Assembly: GCA_021018995.1 (NCBI GenBank)
Contig: CM037590.1
Span: 39,744,287-39,808,286, forward strand
Source: Chloranthus sessilifolius
Taxonomy: Eukaryota > Streptophyta > Magnoliopsida > Chloranthales > Chloranthaceae
DNA length: 64,000 nucleotides
Direction of reading: 5' to 3'
Below the pieces are notes generated by a model. It was not told where the DNA came from and did no database searches. It saw nothing but the letters and a program-made list of their open reading frames with translations. Positions 25,101 through 37,100 of this stretch are shown one piece after another; within the stretch, counting starts at the first letter, position 1, and the number at the start of each line of letters is the position of its first letter. The position numbers and the translations under genes were made by a program.

Positions 25101-28100
25101 GAGTTTTCACTCGAAAAAGCGAATCTTTCAAAACCTGAGTGATTCTTCATTTCTCGTGCGACTTTGTGCGAAGCCGATGTACAGCCTTGGTGTGAAGCCT
25201 TGGATCTATCCTTCTATTTTATCTTTTTTTTTTTTACTATTGTCTGGTAATATCTCCCCTATTTGCTTTGATAAAATCCTAAACCTCAAATTTAAAAATT
25301 TGCATCTCTGATCTACCCCTTTTGTTTAATTTAATTCTTCGAGCCTTTATTTCCAAACCCTAGAGGAGTTGAAAGACGATCTCGTAATTGTCGCTTGGTG
25401 CCCTAACTAGATCAAAACTCGAGTCCTTCGGATCCATTTTTCGAGATTGGGAAATTTAATGCATGCAACGCTAAAATGGAATTATATTCTAGTTGATTTC
25501 GAAGATTTCCATTATTCAATTTCATTTGTGGTTAATCCCAAATTCGCATCATTTAAGGTTTAGCGTTTGTCTCGTATCAGATTTGGTATCAAAGCACAGT
25601 TTTAGTTTAGGATTGTCGGTGTTTATACAGGTTCTAGGGTTTATTTCTTTTTATTGTTTTGTCCTACATTACTTCAGATTTGTCTTTTATTATTTCAGGT
25701 TTTTTTTGCATCATTTAATTTTGAGTTGCATCGTCATGGCTCCAGGTAGGATAGAAGCCCCTTATTAATGAACTTGCGACCAAGTTGACCACGAGTCAGG
25801 CGGATCTCCAAGCCCAAATGCAAGCTCAGTATGAGGCTTTAAAAACCCGTTTTACTCAAAACCATAGTCGGACTTCCAACGGCTTCTTTGGAAAAAGAGT
25901 TAAGGGACACTCCCATCATTGTGAGCCCGAATATGATCTCGATAGAAAATCCCTAAGGTCAATTCAAACCGAAGTGCCAGATTTTGAGGATATGACGAAC
26001 TCTAAAACCTTTGTGGGATGGTTGACTAGCGTAGGGGAGTATTTTGAAACTCATCGACCAATATGTTCCTTTCACGCACCATCACCTCCTACGGTTTTGG
26101 AAGCTAAGGTGGATAAGTGTCATAAACACACCCAACTTGAGTCAATGAGCACCTACACTAAAGAGAGCTCTAAATTCTAGGTTTCACCATCGAAACTCAT
26201 GATTACTCCTCCGAATCCCCATATTGCTAAAGCGGGAGGAGCAAGTGTTGAGAGCCCTAAGCCTTGTGGTCGAAACAAGTGCTATAAATGCCAAGGACTT
26301 GGGAACTTTGCATATCAATGCCCCACAAAATTTCCCACTCCGAATTTATTGACTAAAAGAGAGAATCCTAAGGAGCCAGAAAATAGGAAAGTGGAAAAAC
26401 TTGTGTATGACCCTAGTACCGTTATGAGTGAAGAGGAGATAGAAGAAGTTGAAGAACGTATAGTTTGTGTTAAAGAGACTTCTATTTCCCTTGTGAGTAG
26501 TGATGTTGAGTCGCCCACACGTGAGTCAACCGAGTCACCCACGCGCGATTCGACCGAGTCACGTACGCACAACTTGTTGGTGCCCGTTGAGTCGAGTACA
26601 CGTGAGTCCCTCAAACTAGGTACACAAGAATCATAGTGTCAATTGAATCAAGTACCCCAAAGTCTTTGGTTATGGTTGAAGCGAGTACGCACGAGTTGCT
26701 AGAGTCGGTAGGAACGTGTCAACATTCTAACTTGCATGGGATTAACAATCAGATTTTATTGAATGATGAGGATACGCAAAATGTCACTAAGACAATAAAT
26801 TTGTTTAATGAATTTAATAACAATAATTTTGCGTGAAACTTTTCCCGACCTTGAAAAGAGGTAATGATGGAAGTCTAGAATTTCCTCTAGACATGGGTAT
26901 TCATCCGATAGTTGCGGTGGAAAATCTTACACCTATTCTGTCCTACAACTATGCCTTTTGACCCATTCCTTGTTTTTTTTTTTTAAGATATCCGTGGGTG
27001 TTCGGGCCAGCTTGCGCGCACCTCGACTAATCTCATGGGGCCCTGGAGCTAACGACCGGGTAATACTCCAGTGGCCCTAAGGGGACTCGCACTAGTGACC
27101 ATTGGGGAGTAAACCCAAGGCTTGAATAACTGAGCTAACCCTCTAGGTTGATCCATTCCTTGTTACCCAAACAATTGAGCCAAGCCCACTTAATCAATTC
27201 ATAACCCGTACCCTACCTGTGCAATATGTGAAATGGTTGACTGAGGAAGTTTTGAAGTTTTCAAACCTCACTACCAATGAGAGTACACATAGGAGTATCT
27301 CACAACATGGAAGGGGCAAGTTGGGCACCCAAAGCGTACAATACATGAGCTCTACAACTCATCGGAGATGAGTTCTCCCACTCGAGGAGAATTGATGGGA
27401 ACATCAAGATCAAGGGCATTGAATTTCGGCCGCAATAGATTCCCCAACGTCAGATGAAGCAGAAGAGAAGTCAGATTTAAAGAATTGGAAGAAACTGGAG
27501 CATTTGGGCGTATTGAGATCGAACGATTGAGACCAGGGGCCTCAGGACTTTTGGCGAAATTCTTTTCCTAGTCGATCGATCGCGTCTTAATTTTTGATCG
27601 ATCGATTTGTTGCGTGAGTTAGTTCCGCCAAAAGGCGGGATTTGGTTTTTCGGGGCAAACTTGTCTTTTATTATTATTATTATTATTATTTATTTGTTTT
27701 AGAGTTTTCTTTTTTGTGGCCTACTATATAAGGTCTTTATAACTTTGTAATAGACTGATTATTCAATGAAAATTTGAGAGCTTGTTTTGTGCAAACCCTA
27801 GAAGACTTGTAAAGAGTTTTCACTCGAAAGAGTGAATCTTTCAAAACATGAGTGATTCTTCATTTCTCGTGCGACTTGGTGCAAAGTTGACGTACAGCCT
27901 TGGATCTATCCTTCTATTTTATCTTATTTTACTGTTGTCTAGTAATATCTCCCCTATTTGCTTTGATAAAATCCTAAACCCCAAATCTAAAAATTTACAT
28001 CTTTGATCTACCCCTTTTGTTTAATTTAATTCTTCGAGCCTTTATTTCCAAACCCTAGAGGAGTCAAGAGATGATCCTGCAATTGTCACTTGATACCCTA

Positions 28101-31100
28101 AACTAGATCGATACTCAAGTCCTTCATCGGATCCATTTTTCTAGATCGGGGAATTTAATGCATGCAATGCTAAAATGGAATTATTCTAATTGTTTTAATT
28201 AAATTCATTAAATTATTTTATGTGTGAGCTGATTTCGAAGATTTCCATTATTCAATTTAATCTGTGGTTAATCCCAAATTCGCATCATTTAAGGTTTAGC
28301 GTTTGTCCAGCATCAGATATGATATGCGATATGATGCCCAATACTAGAGAAAATGATATGTATCTATGATGTACATCTTTTTTAACTGTAACTTACGATA
28401 CAGGATACGATACAATATTATACACTTCAATACATGATATGAGCAATACGTGTGGTTTCAATTATAACTAGTTTCATGTTAAAAATTTATCACTTATTTA
28501 CCCAACTCTAATCTCAAAAAACTTACCCAAAAAAAAATTGACAAGAATAAAGAAAGAAGAGGTATATGTCTACAAGGAGGAAGAGAAATAATAACTGGTA
28601 ATGTCAAGAAACAAGTATATCATTTTTTTAGTAGAAGATGGAACTTGAATGACACATCATATAATATATAGCATTTTTTCTATAGGTTTTTTTTTCTACG
28701 TAGTGGAAAATTGAAAAGTTTATGATTTTATGTGATTGTATTTTTATCTCCACTTATAAATCTATCCAATAAAATGTTTTGTTTTGTTTTGTTCAATTTA
28801 TTTAATTCAAATTCTAATTTCTAATGTGACATATGATGGAATGAGTGTCGTTAACACTTAGTAGTTCAAAAATGATCATAGATTGTTATAAATGTATATA
28901 TTCTTTTCTTGTTTTCAGTGTTTTGGTATATATGTATATGTTTTCCCTATATAACTAAAACAATCTAAGTGTATCTTACGATACTCGATACAAAAATTCT
29001 TGGTTAGGATACACGATTTGACAGCCTTGTTGAAACACACATAGAAGGGAATTATATATAACATGGATTCGTTATCAGGATTGTGTCTCTAACTTCCCAA
29101 GGGAAAATGGAATGTATCATCCAATAAAAACGTGTAACAGTTTGTATGGAATGATACATTGTGAAACATATGGCCAACAACGGCTACATCAAGTAAATTA
29201 ACTTAATATGTAGTTCCTAATACAGAAAAAAAAAAAAAAAATACAAAATATATTGGATTAGAAAATATTTCAATCCATTAGAAGTAGGGGAGAGAGCTCT
29301 ACTTTGAATTGACATGACAGCCTAAACATTAAACAAAACACAAAAATTAGGTTGGGCCTGTAGCTCAACTGGATGGTTGACAACAATGCAACTTTGTGGT
29401 TGTAGGTTCAATCCCAGCTTATCGATCAGAGAGAGAGAGACAGAGAGAGAGAGAGAAAGAAGGGAATGCAATCATCATCATCATCATCACCACCACCACC
29501 ACCACCATCATCATCATCACAGCCTTTTCCCCTCTATTTGGGGTCAATTGGTGGAGATTCGGGCAAAAGACTAGATATAAATAATATATAATTGGAGTTA
29601 CACAGTGAATACAAGCCATTAAGAAGAAAATTTATGGATGTCCACGCCACTCCAAATGGCTAAGGGAGTACTAGCAGACAGGGAGCGGTAAAAACTGAAG
29701 TGCTCATTCTTGGTCCACCCAATTGATGCCATAAGAATCGTAGGAAAAAATGTTGCTCAGAGGTGAATTGCAGCATTCCCTAGGAGCAGCTCAAGTTAAT
29801 AGATACTACTATACTAATAAAGGCAGCAAGAAGATTTAAGGGACCTCAAGCCCCGAGTGAGTCTAAACAAAGGATGAGTTAATCAAAACAAAGAGATTCG
29901 ATCTGGGGCTTGGGCCTGTAGGTTGAAATTATTGCAACCTCAAGGTCGTAGGTTCGAGCCCAACTTACCTATAAAAAGAAAAAGAGAATTGATCTTGTGT
30001 AAGGGTCCAGAATGAAAATGATTTTGCAACTCAATAAAGACTTTATGCTTGGCAAAGTCTTCCTTGACATTTCCTGCAGCGTTTTTAAAACTGGACCAGC
30101 CTGGCAGTTAGGTTCGCCTGAGGTCCGATCAGGACCACTCCTGCCTACGGTACTGTCCGGTCCAGTATACTTGTTGTCTGATGCACAGAACCCCTGAATA
30201 AGCTGGTGCAGCCAATAAACTGGCAGACTGGTCAGTTTCAAAGTTAGCAAGTGGTTTGTGCACCTACTGTTTCAAGCGCAAGCTAACTTGGCAAAAAAAT
30301 TCACAACCCACTATTTAAGGGATCAAGAGATTATTTTAGGGATTTAAAGCTTTTTTCTTATAAATCTGCCAAATCTGGCAATTCTGAGGCCAGATCCGAA
30401 GTTTCCAAGTGTTCTAAGTTTGAATCCAACCTCCATGTGTCATGTAAGGCCTTTCTTTTACAATTTACTCATATATTGCTGCATTTGCCAGGGTTTTTTT
30501 TTATATATTTAGAGAGGATGTTTCTTAAATATTTATGGATTATTGGTCTGTCTGTGTGTTTTTTCAAGTGTTAAGCTATTAATCTTCACTATTTTGGGTT
30601 TGATGCATTCAGTCCAAAAGGGCAATCATTTCCAATTTTTTCATATTTGTCTAAAGGGAACTAAAACTTGCACACGAGATTTGTACCGTGGCACATGGCT
30701 AAAAAGAAAGACTCCGTTATTTTTTAGATCTCTGCTACATGGAACACCATTTAAGCCGTTTGATTTGAAGACTGTGATGTAAAGATATTTGAGCCCAAAA
30801 ATTGGCACGAAACATGATCTCTCTCATCTGATTTGCCAAAGTCAACCAGTGAATCAGATGATGGCCTTTAACTGTAATTGATCAGATGATAGAGATAGCA
30901 TTTCGTGCCAATCTCTGGCCTCAAAGATCTTTTCGTCATGGTCTTCAAATCAGACGGCTTAGATGGTGTTCCATGTGGCACAAAACCCAAAAATAATAAA
31001 GACTTTCTTTTTCATCATGTGCCACGGTAGAAATTTCCTCTGCAAGTTTTCGCACCCTTTTGTAAAATGTTTACCTTTTTTTTTTAATTTTCACTTTTTT

Positions 31101-34100
31101 ATATTTTTAATTTAAATCATTTATATTGTTACGAAGTGACCAGCAGGCATACTGCAGTAGCACCACTTTTTTATTTTGTTTTGAGTTTCATAGTAGGGCC
31201 TTTCTATCAAATAAAAATTAGTAAACCAAAGTTAGGGCTGTCAATGGGTTGGGACAGATCAAAATTTTGGCTGCCCAACAGGTAAAGGGCATATGCCCAA
31301 CCCGATGGGTCAAGGGTATATATGCCTGAAGAGGGTCAGGTTGGACGCTTCATGCACGATCCAACCTGATGGGTCAAGTTTATGTGCCCAACATGGTAAC
31401 CAATCCGGGTCAGGCGGATTGGGTATTGGGCCAACAGACCCATTGACAACCCTAACCAAAGCACCCATGAAAACGATGTGGATTGACTGTGATAACTCAC
31501 TATGTATTATTTTCTCGCTTTGGTCTTTTCACTGCATAGTGATTTATTAAAACAAAAAGGAAAGAAATGGAGGTGGGACAACTCCCCTCCTCGTGCCCAA
31601 AATATTGAGAAAATGCCTATATACAATCTAGTCCAAAAGGAAAACAAAACACACACACAGACACACTAATCATGATGACGACCTAAGGTCCTCGTTTGAT
31701 CAACGTTTCTACACTTTCTTTACCTTCTATTCGGATTGAGTGAACTTATTTTAACAAACCTCAGCTCTCTCAATAACTGAATAAATCCCACTCGGCAATT
31801 TATGATTATCTAAAGATGATGGAAAATTTTCAATACATTCGCTTGTGTTTGTGTTTTTTTTGTTGTTTGGGGGGGGGAGTATCACTGTGAACAATGTATC
31901 TTCCAAAACCAATGGAGTGTTTCAGAACAGTTTGAGAACTAAAGAGAGGATACCAGTTAGTTGATTGGGAGGTCATCTTCCAGGGAGATGACTTGAGTGG
32001 ATAGGGGAAGAAAGGGAATGTTTCGGTGCCAACTTTTAATGGAAAAAAATGGTTACAGCAGAGGAAAGGGAAGTGTTCCGATGCCAACTTTCAATGGAAA
32101 AATATGGTTACAGCAATTGGATTTGGGAAATCGAAGTCCATCTATGGGTATGAGGTTTAGTTTTTGGAGCTCTGCTTGTTGGATCAAGGAGCTATCTGGT
32201 ATAAGGTGGGTGTGGACGTGGATAATAGGATTGGGTTATACGAAAGTTTATAATGTGGTGACTGCTGAGAGTCCTGATACATTTTATTGTCTGTTGTATA
32301 AGTCAGTAGTGCCCTAGATTTTTTTGTTTTGTTCATTGGATATGTCCAAAAAATCTATATCTGAGTTTTGTAGTAAGACATTTACCCGTCTGGATGAATC
32401 TAAAGGATGAAACTTTTGTTGCCATGTCACGCTTTTCAGTACATTGGAATCCATCAATGTGTCCGGGGTAAGTCTGGATTCTAGAATTAAGGCTTTGCAA
32501 CAGTCCAAAATTTTCTCAATAAAACTTTGTGGTTTTCTTAAAATTTCCTTCCTGATGATTCCCTGGAGGGGATATGGAACTTTAAAGCTCCCTCAATTGT
32601 TTATAGCCTTCTCTTTGATGGCAGCTTTGAATAAGATACTTACTGTGGACCACTCACAGCATCAAAAAAATTGAAGTTTAAATAAAATATCTTAATGTGG
32701 CCAGGTTGAGGAGAGAGTTGACCATCTCTTCATCCACTATCACATCTCTTGCCAAATCAGGGATCACATATTTCATTGATCTTGTGGTTTTGTGACTTAT
32801 GCCTTTGCCAATTCGTGGATCCTGGAGTCCATGGTCAGCTTGACCTTTTAAAGTGAAGGTAAGAATCCTTTAAGAAATAGTCCCTTTGACATCATCTCTA
32901 GCATTTGGAAAGAGAATTCAATGGAATTTTCAGGACAAAGTTAACAGATTGCGAACACCTATGAATCATATCTAACATGGTCCTGGCCGCGTAAGGAGCC
33001 AATACCCATGCTGTAGAACCACAACAATATCAATATTTAGTGAAAATGGACAAGTGGAAATTGTGGAATAGAGAATGGCTCAGGCATTTGGCTCCCTCAA
33101 GTACAATTTCAATAGTAGTTCATTTGGCAAGCTGGATCCAGCATGAGAAATATTTCCGTACTTGGTTACTTGGACACCATGCTCCTCATGTTCTCTGGTC
33201 TATTGGCATAAGTAACTCCAACGAACTGAAATCATGTAGTCGTTTGTGCTTAATTTGTTCAACCTATGTGGTTCCACTGATCATGGAAGGAGATTCTCAG
33301 AACATGAATACATGATTGTATGGACGAGTAAGAATGGAGATTGGTTCATTGGGTCGAGAAAAAAAATATATGTGCGGGGAGCTTTGTAACTCTTTCCAGT
33401 ATGTGCATAATGAAGAGAATTTTGTGGTGAACTCTTTCACTATAGTAAGAAGGGACAGGAAGTGACACTTGTGACGAAGAATTCTATCCCCATCGTATAG
33501 CACTCTCAATGTTATTTTATTCCTTCTTTTGTTTTTGTTTTTTTCCTCTAGTTTTTGCATCCATTCTGCTTGGTATGTCTTTCTTTTTTCTAAATAAATT
33601 TGATTTATTGGAGAGTGATACCAAACTCAATTTCGAAGACAATTCTATGGGAAATCTCGGCATCTTCGAGACTATAAGAGGTTTCCACAATCATCAAAGA
33701 ATAGTCGTAGAAAGCATAAAGGGAAATCATAATCAAAATTCAAATACGGAAGAATTAGAGCAGTTCAGGAAGAATGATCTCAAAGAGAACCGATCCATTT
33801 TTTGGAATGGAACTCTAGAAACATGGTTTGGTCAATATCCTAGAGATATCATCGTCCTTAGATGTTTTCCTTACTCCTTGATGTGGCATTTGACTTCGTG
33901 GGTTTTGAAAACTTGTTTAAAGGCACTAGGAGATGCATAGTGTGGTAGCCTCTTCATTTAGAGACAAGTTCCAACTTCTGAATGTATCTCTCTGTGTTGG
34001 GGATAGTTTGCTCCTCCCTCCACTTTCCATTTTTATTTCTTTATATTTTCCTCTTCGTAGTTTTGGATTTCTTTATGTAAAGGATCTGTAAATGAGAGAT

Positions 34101-37100
34101 CTAAATCACACAAAAGCCGATGGCCCGACAAGCATGAAACTAGAAAGAGAGCACATCGTGCCAATCCTTCAGCAATCTATAAGCCTAGTTGCTTTTTCAT
34201 CCATAAACTACATAGATTGCCACAACATAGTATAAGAATTGTGCCCTGAAACCAATCATATAGACATGGTCCTTCCTAGATTGCTTTAAACCTTGAAAGT
34301 CTCTCTACCCCCATCAAAAGCCTTCAAATAACATGCGGACTCACATCAAGACGGGCTGATTTTCTACATAACTCTTCAAGATGCTAAAATCAAAATGACA
34401 AAGTAGCTTTACTGGGGGAAAAGAGAATACAAGTCAACTACTATGCAAATTTGCTTTTTCATAAACTACGTAGAATACCAGAATTTAGTATTAGAATTGT
34501 GCCCTGAAACCAATCATGTAGACAATGGCCGTTCCAAGTTCGGTTTAAGCCTTGAAAAGTCTCTTTACCCCCATCAAAAGCCTAGAAATAACTTGTGGAC
34601 TCACATCAAGACAGACTGATTTTCAACATAGCTACTAAAGATGCTAAAATCAAAATCATAGTTATGGCCTTTATGGGGAAGAAGAGAATACAAGTCAAAC
34701 GGCAACCAAAAACTTAAAACAAAACATTAAACATGAAATCATAGTAGGTCAAATAACCAACAAAGGATGCCCTACATTATTAAGGGGTGCATGGGGTCTT
34801 CATTAAACAAGTATCATCACTTTGTATGAAACATATAAATAGCCAAACATTGATAATACCTCATTTGCTTCCAATGAAGCACCAATTGAACGGGTGATGT
34901 AGGAAAAAGGAACCTCCATATTGAAGACTGACAAATCAGGATAAATGCTTGTCTTGCCATTGGAGTATACCACTTCAACCAGTTCAACCTCATATTTTCT
35001 TTCACAATACACTGAAAACATGGTTACCTTAGGGAGCACAAGAAAAGTCGGTTAGGAAGATATAAGATAATATGGTGAGGACGAACAACTTTGAAAACTT
35101 ATAGTTGTAACTGAAACTTATGTCTTGCCTACCATTGTGTTTAAAACAATTTTGGCCTTCGTTAAATCAGTGGCTGTACATTCAATGAACACATTCTTTG
35201 TCTTCACACTGATTGCTGAATGTGCACCATTGATAATAGGGGGTAGAGACAAAACAGTTCTGCAGAAAACAGAGAGAGTTAGATTGTGGTTTAACTGACC
35301 AACTTTCCTGTTCAACTATATCTAAGCTTCCACATTAATTAAGAGAAAAATATAAACATTACAAAATCTCTACTTTCTAGGAAAGTATGCAGGTTCCTAG
35401 CATGTAAGGGCAGAAAAACTGCAACCAATACTGCAAAACAAGTGATACAATAATGGTCAACAAGTTTGACTTTTTAATCAATCGCAAATTAATCGCGATT
35501 TTTTGTCATTATCATCACAGCCTTACCCCAAATATTTGGGGTGAGCTTCACAAGTCTTGTTTTTTCACTCGTTTCTGATCAGCACTAAGCTCTTTGTAAC
35601 TTCTCAATCCTTCATGTCTCTTCTCATTGCTTCCCTCCAGGTCATCACTGGTCTTCTGCTTCTCCTAGTTCCGTGTGCTTGTAGCATGTCAACCCTTCGT
35701 ACAAGATCTATTTCTGGCCTCCAAGAACATGCCCAAGCATCTAAAGTGGCATTCCATAGTCTTTTCTTTTATAGGTGTCACTCTCAAATCTCCTCTTATG
35801 TACTCGTTTCGAATTTTATCCTTTCTTGTCATTCTACACATCCATCTTAAACATACACATCTTAGTCATGACTACTCTATCTTATTGTCATTTTTTCATA
35901 GACCAACATTCTGCATTATATAATATGTGGCAGGTCTAACCGCCATATTATAAAATTGTCCCTTCAATCTAAGTGGAACTCTTGGTCGCACAGTACTCTG
36001 GTTGTTTATTTCCACTTCATCCAACCTGCATTAATCTTATTTGAGACGTTCTCTTCAAAACCATCATTTAATTGTAAGGTAGAGCCAAAATAGCAAAATC
36101 TATGACCATGTGACACTAGACAATTTTCTATTTTAACTAAATCCTCATCCAGACTAGCATGGTTACTAAATTTGCACTCCATGCATTCTCTCATTTCAAG
36201 ACTTTTCTCCATAATTCCAGCTTATCATTTATTGTTTTCCTTATTTGGACAATTAGTATCACATCATCCGCAAGTAACATGCACAATCGTTATATTTTGG
36301 TCATATGATTTAATCGCGAATAAATCATGACATTTTCAAAAAATAAATCATGACATATTTAAAAGTCACAAACTAAATGCGAGTTTCACGATATTTTTGG
36401 AAAAAAGGGACGTGTAATTTCTTTACAAAACAAAAGAATGAATAACTGCAATTTTAAATACATAGGGGCTATTTAAAACCCCTTAGCGTATATGTCCACG
36501 AGCTAACCCTTTCGTACAACCCAAATTTTATTTGAACAGAAAAAACGATAACCCGGCCATAAGAAGAAGACAAGTAACCTTTTTGAAAAGAATAATAATA
36601 ATAAAAGAAGAAGAGAAATGCTCATTGTTTACTCAAAGTGCTTCACGAAGTTCACCACGATCTTTAAACTTCGTGTCTCGTGAAGCACAGTGAACTTAGT
36701 GAAGCATTTCTTTCTCTTTATTATAATTCAGTTTTATTTTTCCTGTTTTGATGGTGTTTCCCCCTTCATATTTCTGTGCCCCACAACAGCAAAAAAAGAA
36801 ACAAGTTGTATTTCTTTATTTTAGTGCACCCACAATAATACAATGATCTTTTTTTTTCCTTCTAACTTTATTTGCTCACCGTGCTTTACACACACTAAAC
36901 AAGGTATTATGCTGTTGAGTTTAGTCCCACATCGGACATTCGTAAACCTTGTCTCTCAAGCAAATATTGTTAAAGGGCATATGCAGTTGTATGCCATGGC
37001 CTGACTCATTACATATGCGGATTGCATATGCGATCGTGCCATGGTATACTTCTTTTTGTTAAAAAAAAAAAAAAAAAATCCCAAAAAAATCCTAACATTA

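Larger units (their letters stand above)
24662..28315 (+). mobile_element. Second gag-only LTR retrotransposon
   Basis: LTRs 24662-25579 and 27393-28315, both starting TGATGGG(G/A)ACATCAAGATCAA and ending ...ATCA. Target duplication GATAC/GATAT. The primer-binding site 'tttggtatcaaagc' (25583-25596) matches the plant initiator-Met type. The 1.8-kb interior holds a shortened gag, a zinc knuckle, an acidic serine-rich linker and one weak chromodomain-like motif, with no pol. A SINE is inserted at 26973-27147. It is inserted in a CGATAC-rich element and is antisense to the host gene. Confidence 0.88.

Noticed and set aside
26315..26614. 99-codon minus-strand frame (R-V-D-S repeats)
   Set aside because: Complement of the repetitive gag linker on the plus strand.
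29352..29420. A functional tRNA gene
   Set aside because: Box A and B are present but the arms do not fold into a proper cloverleaf with paired acceptor ends, and the same sequence recurs as a SINE with target duplications.
29377..29574. Histidine-rich small protein
   Set aside because: Poly-His comes from the (CAT)n/(CAC)n microsatellite at an RTE tail.
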